Origin: Antarctobacter heliothermus
Lineage (GTDB): Bacteria > Pseudomonadota > Alphaproteobacteria > Rhodobacterales > Rhodobacteraceae
Reading direction: 5' to 3'
DNA: 45,993 nt
Assembly: GCF_900188425.1 (NCBI RefSeq)
Contig: NZ_FZON01000042.1
Span: forward strand, 1 to 45,993
Positions 16,996 to 25,420 of the stretch are shown in pieces. Positions within the stretch are counted from its first letter, which is position 1; the number at the start of each line of letters is the position of its first letter. A program made the translations under genes and the position numbers. Under the pieces are notes generated by a model. It worked only from the letters and a program-made list of their open reading frames with translations, was not told the DNA's origin and made no database searches.

Positions 16996-17918
16996 GCGAT
17001 CAGATCACTTTTCCCGATGTCGTGCAGCTTGCCGTGCCGTTCTTCATCGCCGCCATTCTGGCAGAGCTGCTGTGGATTCGCGTTTCCGGCAAGGGCGGCA
17101 GATATGAAACCCGCGATGCCATCACCTCATTGCTCATGGGGGCGGGCAATGTAACCGCAGGCATTGCGTTGGGCTTTATCGCCTGGGGCTTTTTCATGTA
17201 CCTGTGGGGCCTTACACCGCTGGATCTGGGCACCGCGTGGTGGGTGATCCTGCTGTGCTTTGTGCTGGATGACCTGCGCTACTATTGGGTCCATCGCTTT
17301 GGCCACCGCATCCGCTGGGTCTGGGCCAGCCATGTCAATCACCATTCCTCGCAGCATTACAACCTGACCACGGCGCTGCGGCAGACCTGGACCTATACCT
17401 TTACCTTCATGATGGTGGTGCGCGCGCCGCTGATCCTGCTGGGTTTTCATCCGGCGCTTGTGCTGTTCTGCGGTGGGCTGAACCTGATCTATCAGTTCTG
17501 GATTCACACCGAGACCATCGGCCGGATGCCGAAATGGGTCGAGGCGGTGATGAACACACCCAGCCACCACCGCGTCCACCATGGCCGCAACGCGCGCTAT
17601 CTGGATGCCAATTACGCCGGTGTCTTTATCGTCTGGGACAAGATGTTCGGGACGTTTGTTCCCGAACTGGACAAGGAGAAACCGGACTACGGCCTTGTCC
17701 ACAACCTTGGCACCTTCAACCCGATCCGCGTCGCCTTTCACGAATGGGTCGGCATCTGGCATGACGTCACACAGCCGGGTCTCAGCCTTCGGGATCGGCT
17801 GATGTACTGTGTGGCGCCCCCGGGGTGGAGCCATGATGGCAGCCGTGAAACCTCGGACCAGATCAAAACGCGGCACCTTGCGGCACATCCAGAACAGCGT
17901 GGCACGCCCGGCTTTTGA
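16992..17918 (+). CDS. Sterol desaturase / fatty acid hydroxylase family protein
   Basis: A 308-residue integral membrane di-iron oxygenase (PF04116). The histidine boxes that bind the two irons are present: HRFGH followed by HVNHH (in YYWVHRFGHRIRWVWASHV and NHHSSQHYN) and, near residue 190, HHRVHHGRN. Four hydrophobic segments lie in the N-terminal two thirds. Such enzymes hydroxylate or desaturate lipids (fatty acids, ornithine lipids, sterols, carotenoids); the substrate cannot be told here. A perfect 7-bp hairpin (17927-17943) follows its stop. Confidence 0.9.
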   Translation: MSDQITFPDVVQLAVPFFIAAILAELLWIRVSGKGGRYETRDAITSLLMGAGNVTAGIALGFIAWGFFMYLWGLTPLDLGTAWWVILLCFVLDDLRYYWVHRFGHRIRWVWASHVNHHSSQHYNLTTALRQTWTYTFTFMMVVRAPLILLGFHPALVLFCGGLNLIYQFWIHTETIGRMPKWVEAVMNTPSHHRVHHGRNARYLDANYAGVFIVWDKMFGTFVPELDKEKPDYGLVHNLGTFNPIRVAFHEWVGIWHDVTQPGLSLRDRLMYCVAPPGWSHDGSRETSDQIKTRHLAAHPEQRGTPGF

Positions 17919-17926
17919 CACGCGAC

Positions 17927-17943
17927 CAGTCCGCACCGGACTG
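17927..17943 (+). terminator. Short perfect hairpin after the desaturase gene
   Basis: CAGTCCG and CGGACTG pair around CAC, 8 bases after the stop codon. There is no T-run, so it may be an mRNA-end stabiliser rather than an intrinsic terminator. Confidence 0.35.
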
Positions 17944-18004
17944 TGCAGCGCCGCGAAGTCGGGCATTCCGGACTTTCCCTTTGACTCAGGCAACGCCATG
18001 CCTG

Positions 18005-18064
18005 TCATGATCCTGTTGCAGGGTCGGTCGATTTTGCCATCATAGTCTTGTAACAGGATCGTGA
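18005..18064. repeat. Long inverted repeat before the DUF1449-flotillin operon
   Basis: TCATGATCCTGTTGCA (18005-18020) and TGTAACAGGATCGTGA (18049-18064) are inverted copies with 14 of 16 matches and a 28-base spacer. It could be a pair of operator half-sites, a hairpin in the 5' untranslated region, or the scar of a small mobile repeat. Confidence 0.6.
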
Positions 18065-18080
18065 GATCACCAAATGATAT

Positions 18081-18096
18081 GTATACCATTGTATAC
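18081..18096. promoter_or_regulatory. Palindrome GTATAC-CATT-GTATAC, possible operator
   Basis: A perfect 6+6 bp palindrome with a 4-base centre, 18 bases before the DUF1449 start codon and between the long inverted repeat and the ribosome-binding site. Size and symmetry fit a dimeric helix-turn-helix repressor. The surrounding stretch is AT-rich for this genome. No regulator can be named. Confidence 0.45.
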
Positions 18097-18114
18097 GCTA
18101 ATTTCGGAGAAGGC

Positions 18115-18891
18115 ATGTTCGAACTGCTTCTGTCAGACGGAATGTTCCCGTTCACCCTTGCGCTGGCCCTGCTGTTTGGGCTGCTGACCCTCGAGGTCGT
18201 CTTTGGCATCCTGGGCGGTACGCTGCTTGGCGCAGGCGCGGACGGTCTTGACGTCGATGGACCCGATCTGGACATCGATATGCCGGACCTCGGCGATCTG
18301 AATATCGATCTGGGGCTGGACGGCACGGACATCGATATCGGCGATCTCGAACTGGCAAATCCAGATCTGGACGGCCCTGACATGGACGGCCCGGACCTGG
18401 ACGGCGACATGCCCGACGGCGCGCCGGACGGTCTGGCCAGCGCCGCCGCATGGCTCGGCTTTGGCAAGATGCCCGCGCTGATCTGGCTGGCTGCAATCCT
18501 GCTGGCCTTTGGCCTGTCCGGCCTAGTGTTGCAGGTGTTCGCCACCAATATCTTTGGCGGCCCCCTGGCCGCCTGGCTGACCTCCGTACCCGCCGCAGCC
18601 GCCGCGATCTGGTTTGCCCGCCAGTTCGGTGCGCTTTTTGCGCGCCTGCTGCCGAAGATGGAAACAGAGGCTCTGTCAGAACGCCATCTGGGACGCCGCG
18701 CCGGAATCGTGACCCAGGGCACCGCCGCCCGTGGCCGCCCGGCGGAGGTGCGCGTCACCGACCGGTATGGCAACATGCACTATCTGCGGGCCGAACCCTT
18801 GCGCGACGACGTGACCATTCCGCAAGGCACAGAGGTCATGGTCCTGCGCCACCGATATGAGACCGGCTACCTGCTGGTCGCGCTAACCTGA
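18115..18891 (+). CDS. yqiJ: DUF1449 / YqiJ-like membrane protein with Asp-rich insert
   Basis: A 258-residue inner-membrane protein that partners flotillins (YqiJ-YqiK in E. coli). Membrane segments lie at about residues 11-38, 119-140 and 145-165; the C-terminal 80 residues form an OB-fold domain (GRRAGIVTQGTAARGRPAEVRV). Between the first and second segments, residues 43-106 are highly acidic: 22 Asp in 64 residues, no Lys or Arg, in alternating patterns such as DLDIDMPDL and repeated DGPDMDGPDLDG. I chose ATG 18115 because GGAGAAGG precedes it; in-frame starts at 18079 (ATG) and 18061 (GTG) lack one and overlap the palindromes. Followed after 24 bases by the flotillin. Confidence 0.88.
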   Translation: MFELLLSDGMFPFTLALALLFGLLTLEVVFGILGGTLLGAGADGLDVDGPDLDIDMPDLGDLNIDLGLDGTDIDIGDLELANPDLDGPDMDGPDLDGDMPDGAPDGLASAAAWLGFGKMPALIWLAAILLAFGLSGLVLQVFATNIFGGPLAAWLTSVPAAAAAIWFARQFGALFARLLPKMETEALSERHLGRRAGIVTQGTAARGRPAEVRVTDRYGNMHYLRAEPLRDDVTIPQGTEVMVLRHRYETGYLLVALT

Positions 18892-18915
18892 ATTTTCGAA
18901 CCATAGGGAACACAC

Positions 18916-20616
18916 ATGGACAATATTACACCCATTCTCATTATCGTCGTGGCCCTGCTGGCCTTCATCGTACTGATCATGTTGGTCATGGCCCGCCTCT
19001 ATCGCCGCGCCACCCGAGAGGTCAGCCTTGTCAGAACAGGCGCGGGCGGCAAAAAGGTGATCATGGACGGCGGCGTTATTGTCATCCCGCTGTTCCATGA
19101 GGTCAGCCCCGTCAACATGAAGACCCTCCGCCTGGAGGTGACACGCGATGGCGAGGCCGCACTTATCACCCAGGACCGCATGCGCGTCGACGTGGGCGTG
19201 GAATTCTACGTCTCTGTCATGCCCACCGAAGAGGGCATCGCCCGCGCCGCCCAAACGTTGGGTGACCGGACATTCTACATCGACCAGCTGCGCGAGATGA
19301 TCGAAGGTAAACTGATTGACGCCCTGCGCGCTGTGGCAGCCCAGATGAGCATGGACCAGTTGCACGAAAACCGCGCCGATTTTGTGCAAGAGGTGCAGAA
19401 CACCGTCTCCGAAGATCTCACCAAAAACGGTCTGTCGCTGGAAGCCGTCTCGCTGACCGGGCTGGACCAGACCCCGTTTGACGCCCTGGACGAAAACAAC
19501 GCCTTCAACGCGGTTGGTATGCGTCGCCTGGCAGAGGTCATCACCAAGTCCCGCAAGGAACGCGCCAACATCGAGGCAGAGGCAGACGTCGCCGTGCGCC
19601 GCGCCGAGATGGAGGCTTCGCGCCAGAAGATCGCCATCGAGCAGGATGAGGAACAGGCCCGTATCGAGCAAATCCAGCGCATCCAGACCATGCGCATGGC
19701 ACAGGAATCGGAAATCGCCGCCCGCACCGAAGACAGCAAGCGCGAAACAGAACGCTCGCGCATCGCGCGTGAAGAATCCGTTCGTGGCGCCGAGATCGAA
19801 CGTGAACGCAAGATCCGAGAAGCCGAGATTGCCAAGGAACGCCAGCTTGAGGTAGCCGAACAAGACCGCCAGGTCATCATCGCGCAAAAATCCGAAGAAG
19901 AAAGCCGCGCCCGCGCCAGCGCCGATCTGGCCCGCGCCGAGGCGACCAAGGCGATGGAGGCGGTGGTCACCGCCCGAGAAGTGGCAGAGGCGGAGCGGAC
20001 CAAGCAGATCGCCCTGATCGAGGCCGCGCGTGAGGCAGAACGCCTTGCCACCGGCATCCGCCTTTCGGCGCAGGCCGAAAAAGACGCCGCCAGCGACCGC
20101 GCCAGCGCCCGCCGCGAAGAGGCGCAGGCCGATGCCGACGCCATCACCATCCGCGCCGAGGCCAAAAAGATGGACCTGCTGGCCGAGGCCGAAGGCCGTC
20201 GCGCCATTGCCGACGCTGAAAACGTCCTGTCCGCCGGGCTGATCGCCATGAAGATCGACCTCGCCCGGATCGAGGCGCTGCCAAGAATACTGGCCGAGGC
20301 CGTCAAACCGGCGGAAAAGATCGACTCGATCCGCATTCACCACCTCTCGGGCCTGAACGGCACGCAGGGTGGCGCAGGCGGCACCGGCGCGGGAGACAAA
20401 CCCCCGGTCAATCAGGCGCTCGATTCGATTCTGGGCATGGCTGTGCAACTGCCCGCTCTGAAAAAGCTGGGTGAAGAACTGGGAATGACGATGGATGGCA
20501 CCATCGACGGGTTGATGGGCGGCAACCCCGCCACCCCGCAGGCCAACGCGACAGACGACCCTGCCCCAACCGATGAGGCGCCCAACCCGGACACGCCGCC
20601 CTCTCCTGCGGCCTGA
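18916..20616 (+). CDS. yqiK: Flotillin family protein (YqiK-like)
   Basis: A 566-residue membrane scaffold protein. An N-terminal membrane segment (about residues 5-28) is followed by an SPFH/band-7 domain (about 30-200) and a very long Glu/Ala/Arg-rich coiled coil (about 210-440, for example ERSRIAREESVRGAEIERER), then a Gly-rich region and a short amphipathic helix. Flotillins form oligomeric cages that organise membrane microdomains. It forms a two-gene operon with the DUF1449 protein 24 bases upstream. The C-terminus ends in Pro/Ala/Asp-rich low complexity. A strong hairpin (20632-20657) follows the stop. Confidence 0.94.
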   Translation: MDNITPILIIVVALLAFIVLIMLVMARLYRRATREVSLVRTGAGGKKVIMDGGVIVIPLFHEVSPVNMKTLRLEVTRDGEAALITQDRMRVDVGVEFYVSVMPTEEGIARAAQTLGDRTFYIDQLREMIEGKLIDALRAVAAQMSMDQLHENRADFVQEVQNTVSEDLTKNGLSLEAVSLTGLDQTPFDALDENNAFNAVGMRRLAEVITKSRKERANIEAEADVAVRRAEMEASRQKIAIEQDEEQARIEQIQRIQTMRMAQESEIAARTEDSKRETERSRIAREESVRGAEIERERKIREAEIAKERQLEVAEQDRQVIIAQKSEEESRARASADLARAEATKAMEAVVTAREVAEAERTKQIALIEAAREAERLATGIRLSAQAEKDAASDRASARREEAQADADAITIRAEAKKMDLLAEAEGRRAIADAENVLSAGLIAMKIDLARIEALPRILAEAVKPAEKIDSIRIHHLSGLNGTQGGAGGTGAGDKPPVNQALDSILGMAVQLPALKKLGEELGMTMDGTIDGLMGGNPATPQANATDDPAPTDEAPNPDTPPSPAA

Positions 20617-20631
20617 CGGCCCAACCAAACC

Positions 20632-20657
20632 GGCAACGCCTTTACAGGGGCGTTGCC
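20632..20657 (+). terminator. Strong hairpin after the flotillin gene
   Basis: GGCAACGCC and GGCGTTGCC pair perfectly (9 bp) around TTTACAGG, 15 bases after the stop. There is no T-run, so Rho-independent termination is not certain. Confidence 0.5.
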
Positions 20658-20702
20658 GCTGCACACCGCCTCACGCGCAAGCGTCCCAGCCGCCCCCCTG
20701 CG

Positions 20703-20761
20703 TTTCTTCTGTCCTGAAATATCCCGGGGGGCTCCGCAGGAGCGGGGGCAGCGCCCCCCGC
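20703..20761 (+). repeat. Dispersed intergenic repeat, copy 4
   Basis: Begins TTTCTTCTGTCCTGAAATAT, then CCCGGGGGGC, and continues with a GC-rich dyad (GGGGGCAGCGCCCCCC). The first 20 bases differ from copy 1 at one position. It lies between the flotillin and the convergent extensin-like gene, in flotillin orientation. Confidence 0.65.
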
Positions 20762-20830
20762 AACACGGCCACAAACGCAACGCAAACAGACCGCGGTGAC
20801 CCCGCCTATCGCGTCACCGCGCCAGTCACG

Positions 20831-21469
20831 TTACCGGCAATAGGCACCGTTTCCGTGCCGCCGGGTGTCAAAATGGAAATGGTCGCGGTGAAACCGGTCT
20901 GATTCCGGCCCCAGCACCGTACCAAAGACCCCGCAGGCCTCCTTGTGCATCCTGCGCAGCGCTTTGCCGTCCTTGCGTCTGCCCCAGCCTTCCTCGACCG
21001 TGATGCTGGACCCGTCCTTGAGCAACACCGCCGAAATGTCGATCGCCTTGCCGCGTCCATGTTCGGAAATCGGCGCGCCCGGCTGGTTGTTGCGAGTCCG
21101 ACAGGAATAATGCGCCGCAACCTTCAGCCCCGAAACCCCGCCGCCACGCCGACCCACCGCCGGTTTCGCGCCTTCACGGACCCAGACCTCCAGCGCGCGA
21201 GCCGTCTTGCAGTCCATCAGCGCACTTTGCGTCAGGCGCACGTTGCCCACAGACTGCAGACGCACAGCGTCCTTGATTCCGCACCCCGACAGCTTACCCG
21301 GCACATTGCCGACAATCTCGCCCTGTAGGGCCGGATCGCCACAAAGCCCGCCGCCTTCACTGCCGGCAAACGCGTTTCCGATCCTGTCCAACCCGTTCGA
21401 CACCCGCTCTCGCGCGCCACAGGAGCCAAGCATCAAAAGACAGCACAGACCAAGAGCGAGTTGTTTCAC
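20831..21469 (-). CDS. Extensin-like C-terminal domain lipoprotein, probable peptidase
   Basis: A 212-residue exported protein of the PF06904 family. It has a lipobox (LGSC, Cys17) and six to eight further Cys in the mature part. The conserved SEHGRGKAIDI and the C-terminal DRFHRDHFHFD with His/Asp residues resemble the zinc site of LAS-type D-Ala-D-Ala peptidases (VanY/MepA relatives), so a peptidoglycan hydrolase role is likely though not proven for the family. The start overlaps the tyrC stop by 4 bases (ATGA); it is the last gene of hisC-tyrC-extensin. Confidence 0.88.
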   Translation of the reverse strand: MKQLALGLCCLLMLGSCGARERVSNGLDRIGNAFAGSEGGGLCGDPALQGEIVGNVPGKLSGCGIKDAVRLQSVGNVRLTQSALMDCKTARALEVWVREGAKPAVGRRGGGVSGLKVAAHYSCRTRNNQPGAPISEHGRGKAIDISAVLLKDGSSITVEEGWGRRKDGKALRRMHKEACGVFGTVLGPESDRFHRDHFHFDTRRHGNGAYCR

Positions 21470-22386
21470 CGTTTTACCTTAGCGCGACCGAAATCCGGTT
21501 CATTGGTATCCTGACCAGCCTGCAAGATGCCACGGCGAATGGCCCGCGTATGGGTGAAATAGGCGTGAAGCTGCTCACCGTCGCCGGTGCGGATGGCCCG
21601 CTGCAGCGCCATCAGCTCCTCGGTAAAGCGGCCAAGGATCTCTATCGTGGCCTCCTTGTTGGTCAAAAACACGTCGCGCCACATGGTCGGATCACTGGCT
21701 GCGATCCGGGTGAAATCCCGAAAGCCCGCCGCCGAGAACTTGATCACTTCCTGATCCGACACCCGTCGCAGGTCGTCAGCCACACCCACCATCGTGTAGG
21801 CGATCAGGTGCGGTACATGGCTGACCACGGCGCAGACAAGGTCGTGATGTTCCGGCTCCATCACTTCTGTGTTTGCGCCCATCGCCTGCCAATAGGTCTC
21901 GACCCGCGCGACCGCGTCGGTGTCGGCCTCTTCACCCGGCACGACAAGGCACCAGCGGTTGTCAAAGAGCGAGGCAAAGCCCGCCTCGGGGCCGGAATGT
22001 TCTGTCCCTGCCATCGGGTGACAGGGTACGAAATGCACATCCGCAGGGATATGCGGTCCAACCTCGTCGATCACCGTGCGCTTGACGCTGCCCACATCAA
22101 TCACCGTGGCTCCGGGTTTCAGATGCGGCGCAATCTCTTCGGCGACACGGCCCATGACACCCACCGGCGTGGCCAAAACCACCAGATCGGCATCCTGCAC
22201 AGCCGCGACCAGAGTGTCGACAACCGCGTCGCACAACCCGATCCGCCGCGCTGTCTCTCGCGTGTCCTCGGACCGGGCATATCCGGTGACGTGTTCCGCC
22301 AGACCGCTACGCTTCATCGCCCAGAACATCGACGAGGCGATCAACCCCAGCCCGATCAGCGCCACGCGCGGATAGATCACACTCAT
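21466..22386 (-). CDS. tyrC: Prephenate/arogenate dehydrogenase
   Basis: Catalyses NAD(P)-dependent oxidative decarboxylation of prephenate or arogenate toward tyrosine. The 306-residue protein starts with the nucleotide-binding loop [12 protein letters not shown] (the last Gly of GxGxxG is Ala), and has the family motifs [21 protein letters not shown] and [10 protein letters not shown] with the catalytic His. I chose ATG 22384-22386; an upstream in-frame start at 22434 would fall deep inside hisC. Overlaps hisC and the extensin-like gene by 4 bases each. Rhodobacterales often use this cyclohexadienyl-type enzyme; substrate preference cannot be read from sequence. Confidence 0.93.
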   Translation of the reverse strand: MSVIYPRVALIGLGLIASSMFWAMKRSGLAEHVTGYARSEDTRETARRIGLCDAVVDTLVAAVQDADLVVLATPVGVMGRVAEEIAPHLKPGATVIDVGSVKRTVIDEVGPHIPADVHFVPCHPMAGTEHSGPEAGFASLFDNRWCLVVPGEEADTDAVARVETYWQAMGANTEVMEPEHHDLVCAVVSHVPHLIAYTMVGVADDLRRVSDQEVIKFSAAGFRDFTRIAASDPTMWRDVFLTNKEATIEILGRFTEELMALQRAIRTGDGEQLHAYFTHTRAIRRGILQAGQDTNEPDFGRAKVKR

Positions 22387-23468
22387 CGCGCGCCCGCCTT
22401 GAACAACCCCACATAATGCGCCACCTGTCGGCACGAGGGTTCATCCCCGACCGTGATGCGCAGGCAATGGGGCAGATTGTATCCTGCCACCCGCCGCACG
22501 ATCAGCCCCTGCTTTTGCAGGTACAGGTCACAGGCTTCGGCCTCATCCTGATCGGCAAACCGCGCCAGCACGAAATTCGCGGTCGAGGTGTCGCTGGGAA
22601 CGCCGTGTTCGGCCAGAGCCTCGGCCATCCAGCCCCGCAGGCGGGTGTTCTCGCTCCGGCATTTCTCGACAAAGGTCGTGTCGCGCACCGCCGCCTCTGC
22701 CGCCGCCAGCGCCGTGCCGGACAGGTTGAACGGTCCGCGCACCCGGTTGAGCACGTCAATCACCTCTTTCGGGCCATAGCCCCAGCCGACACGCAACCCG
22801 CCCAGGCCGTACAGTTTGGAAAAGGTCCGCGTCATCACCACGTTGTCGCGGTGTTCGACCAGCTTCGCTCCACCGTCATAGCCCTCGACAAATTCCGCGT
22901 AGGCACCATCCAGCACCAACAGGCACTGTTCCGGCAGGCCCTCGGCCAGACGCTCAACCTCGGCCAGACCGATCATCGTGCCGGTGGGGTTGTTGGGGTT
23001 GGCGATGAACACCAGCCGCGTCCTGTCGGTACAGCCCGCAAGGATTGCGTCCACATCCGTGACCCGTTCACGCTCACGCACCTCGACCGGGGTCGCCCCT
23101 GCGGCCAGCGCGCTGATGCGGTACATGGCAAAGCCGTGTTCGGTATACACGACTTCGGCCCCCGGCCCGGCATAAGCCTGGCACAGAAAGGTGATGATCT
23201 CATCCGAGCCGACGCCACAGATCACCCGTTCAGGGTCCACGCCATGGACCTCGCCGATGGCATCCCGCAACGCCCGGTGGTCGGTGGACGGATAGCGGTG
23301 CAGTTCATGCACCGACCGCTTGACGGCTTCCTGTGCGGCGGGGCTTGGCCCGAACGGATTCTCGTTCGAGCTGAGCTTCACCACATTTGTAACGCCTTCG
23401 ACATGGGACTTCCCGCCCACATACAGCGCGATGTCCATGATACCCGGCTGCGGTTTGATCGCTGTCAT
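22383..23468 (-). CDS. hisC: Histidinol-phosphate aminotransferase
   Basis: A PLP-dependent class I/II aminotransferase of histidine synthesis; alphaproteobacterial HisC next to tyrC often also serves aromatic amino acids. The 361-residue protein has the [10 protein letters not shown] substrate region, [15 protein letters not shown], and the PLP Lys218 in [23 protein letters not shown] lies just before the ATG at 23466-23468. It is the first gene of an overlapping three-gene chain. Divergent from the SBP-vWA gene with 120 bases between starts. Confidence 0.95.
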   Translation of the reverse strand: MTAIKPQPGIMDIALYVGGKSHVEGVTNVVKLSSNENPFGPSPAAQEAVKRSVHELHRYPSTDHRALRDAIGEVHGVDPERVICGVGSDEIITFLCQAYAGPGAEVVYTEHGFAMYRISALAAGATPVEVRERERVTDVDAILAGCTDRTRLVFIANPNNPTGTMIGLAEVERLAEGLPEQCLLVLDGAYAEFVEGYDGGAKLVEHRDNVVMTRTFSKLYGLGGLRVGWGYGPKEVIDVLNRVRGPFNLSGTALAAAEAAVRDTTFVEKCRSENTRLRGWMAEALAEHGVPSDTSTANFVLARFADQDEAEACDLYLQKQGLIVRRVAGYNLPHCLRITVGDEPSCRQVAHYVGLFKAGAR

Positions 23469-23588
23469 TCTGACCTCCTGAAGCCACCCGTGCATAGCGC
23501 TGCGCCCGCGCTTAGAAAAGCCACAAACGGGTTCCATTCCGCGCCGCGCAAGATACGATGCCGTCAAGGAGATTTCCGGAGACGCATT

Positions 23589-25199
23589 ATGAAGACATTG
23601 TCTTATACATTTGTGGCCTTGATGGTGATCCTCATCGGTCTTCTGATCCTGGATTCCGGCGTTCTGGAACCCCGCATGGTGCTGCGTATCGCGTCAGACC
23701 CTGAAAACCGGGCGTTGGAACCGCTTATTCAGGACTGGGCCGGGGAAAATGACACCGACATAGAAATCACCTATCGCAATTCGACCGGTATCGCGCGTGA
23801 ACTGGCCAAGGGGACAGGCACTGACTTTGACGCTGTCTGGCCCGCCAGCTCCCTGTGGATCGCGCTCGGGGATACGCAGAAGGTGGTGCAACATGATGTC
23901 TCTGTGTCGCGTTCGCCGGTTGTGCTGGGCCTGCGCACCTCTATCGCGAAAGAGCTTGGGTGGATCGGCCGCAGCGATGTGACCGTGCAAGATATCCACA
24001 CAGCGGCAAAGGAGGGCAAGTTCCGCTTGTCGATGACCTCTGCCACGCAATCGGATTCCGGTGCCCTTGCCTATTTCGGCTTTCTTCACGCGCTGTCCGA
24101 CACATCCGATGCGCTGACCATGGAGACCCTCGTCGATACTACCGTTCTGGACGACATGCGTGATCTGTTGGCGCAGGTGGATCGGACTGCCGGGGACGCT
24201 GACTGGCTGGCACAGGCACTGATCGACAACGGTGCCGTCTTTGACGCCATGATCAACACAGAGGCCCTGCTGATCGACGCCAATCAAAAGCTGATCGCAG
24301 AGGGCAGAGAACCACTGTATGCGATCTACCCGGCCGACGGGCTTGCCATGGCCGACAGCCCGATTGGCTACATTTCCAAAGGTGATGCGGACAAGGAAGC
24401 CAGATTTCTGGAGCTTCGGGCCTTTTTGACCACGCCAGAGGTGCTGGCTGTGCCGGCAGGCCAGGGCCGCCGCGTCGATCTTGCTGAACCGGACACCCCG
24501 GACGCGGACCCCGCGATCTGGAACCCCGATTGGGGCATTGATCTGGACCGCACCCTTGTGCCTGCTCCGACGCCGTCGTCTGAGGTCACTGCAGAGGCGC
24601 TCCGGCTATACCAGACCGACCTGCGCAAACCGTCGCTGACGGTCTGGCTGCTGGATGTCTCGGGGTCGTCTGGCGGCACACCGATACAAGAGCTCAAGGA
24701 CGCCGTGGCCACTCTGCTGGACCCGGACGCTGCGGCCGCTCGCCTGCTGCAACCTTCGCCCCGCGATGTGACGATCCTCATTCCCTATAACCACAACATT
24801 CTGGACCCGATCATAATCGAAGGCGACCAGACCACCGCATCCGAACAGGCGCGCCGACTGATCGACACCTTGCAGGCCGATGGGGGCATGGATGTGTTTT
24901 ACGCCCTGTACGAAGGGTTTGAGGCCTTTCGACCGCAGGCCGATGACGGCACGCTGTCCGATTTCCTGCCCGCCATCATCGCGGTGATTGACGGCCCCTC
25001 CGACACCGAAACCCGCACGCCACTGCTGGCCCATATGGACCAGACGCCCTACACCCGCGCCATCCCGATCCATACAATCGCAATGGGCGATGCCGACCCG
25101 GATCAATTGGCCCAACTGACAAGACTGTCCGCCGGACGCCTGTTCACCGGGGGCAAGGATCTTGCAGAGGCGCTGTGGGCTGCCAGAGGCTACAACTGA
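23589..25199 (+). CDS. Membrane-anchored substrate-binding / von Willebrand factor A fusion protein
   Basis: A 536-residue protein with one N-terminal membrane segment (about residues 6-24). Residues 30-290 look like a periplasmic solute-binding domain of the type that contains [15 protein letters not shown] (compare PstS/ModA-like folds) and [12 protein letters not shown]. Residues 350-536 are a vWA domain with the metal-ion MIDAS motif DVSGS (356-360), a Thr-containing second loop and [11 protein letters not shown]. It would sit on the periplasmic face and bind a ligand through the vWA metal site or the SBP cleft. No permease, ATPase or TelA-type partner is adjacent, so its role is open. 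Monocistronic. Confidence 0.8.
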   Translation: MKTLSYTFVALMVILIGLLILDSGVLEPRMVLRIASDPENRALEPLIQDWAGENDTDIEITYRNSTGIARELAKGTGTDFDAVWPASSLWIALGDTQKVVQHDVSVSRSPVVLGLRTSIAKELGWIGRSDVTVQDIHTAAKEGKFRLSMTSATQSDSGALAYFGFLHALSDTSDALTMETLVDTTVLDDMRDLLAQVDRTAGDADWLAQALIDNGAVFDAMINTEALLIDANQKLIAEGREPLYAIYPADGLAMADSPIGYISKGDADKEARFLELRAFLTTPEVLAVPAGQGRRVDLAEPDTPDADPAIWNPDWGIDLDRTLVPAPTPSSEVTAEALRLYQTDLRKPSLTVWLLDVSGSSGGTPIQELKDAVATLLDPDAAAARLLQPSPRDVTILIPYNHNILDPIIIEGDQTTASEQARRLIDTLQADGGMDVFYALYEGFEAFRPQADDGTLSDFLPAIIAVIDGPSDTETRTPLLAHMDQTPYTRAIPIHTIAMGDADPDQLAQLTRLSAGRLFTGGKDLAEALWAARGYN

Positions 25200-25420
25200 C
25201 GGGTTGTCAGGGCTGTTTCCGCGTCTTGCATACACCAGCGCAGCAACCGTTCCTGCCGCGGTCTCCTGAAACCTGCCCACGTTCCTGCGCCTGACCGGCG
25301 CACCTACTTTGGTCTTGGGATCGCGGCAGGCAATCTTGTCGCCGGGGATGGTGGGCGGGGCAATGTGCGCAGCACGAGCGCCGTCCCCATCCCCACCCAA
25401 TCCGGGACATGACTGGGGTG
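25200..25420. other. Intergenic region between convergent genes, nothing recognised
   Basis: The 221 bases between the stop of the SBP-vWA gene and the stop of pncB were read in all frames. The frames that stay open lack ribosome-binding sites and resemble no family. No hairpin with a T-run was found. Confidence 0.5.

Noticed and set aside
18883-20664. Long minus-strand open frame of almost 600 codons opposite the flotillin
   Set aside because: It is a shadow of a high-GC, Ala/Glu/Arg-rich gene; it has no ribosome-binding site and resembles no family. The same applies to the long frames opposite pncB, yegD, hisC and tyrC.
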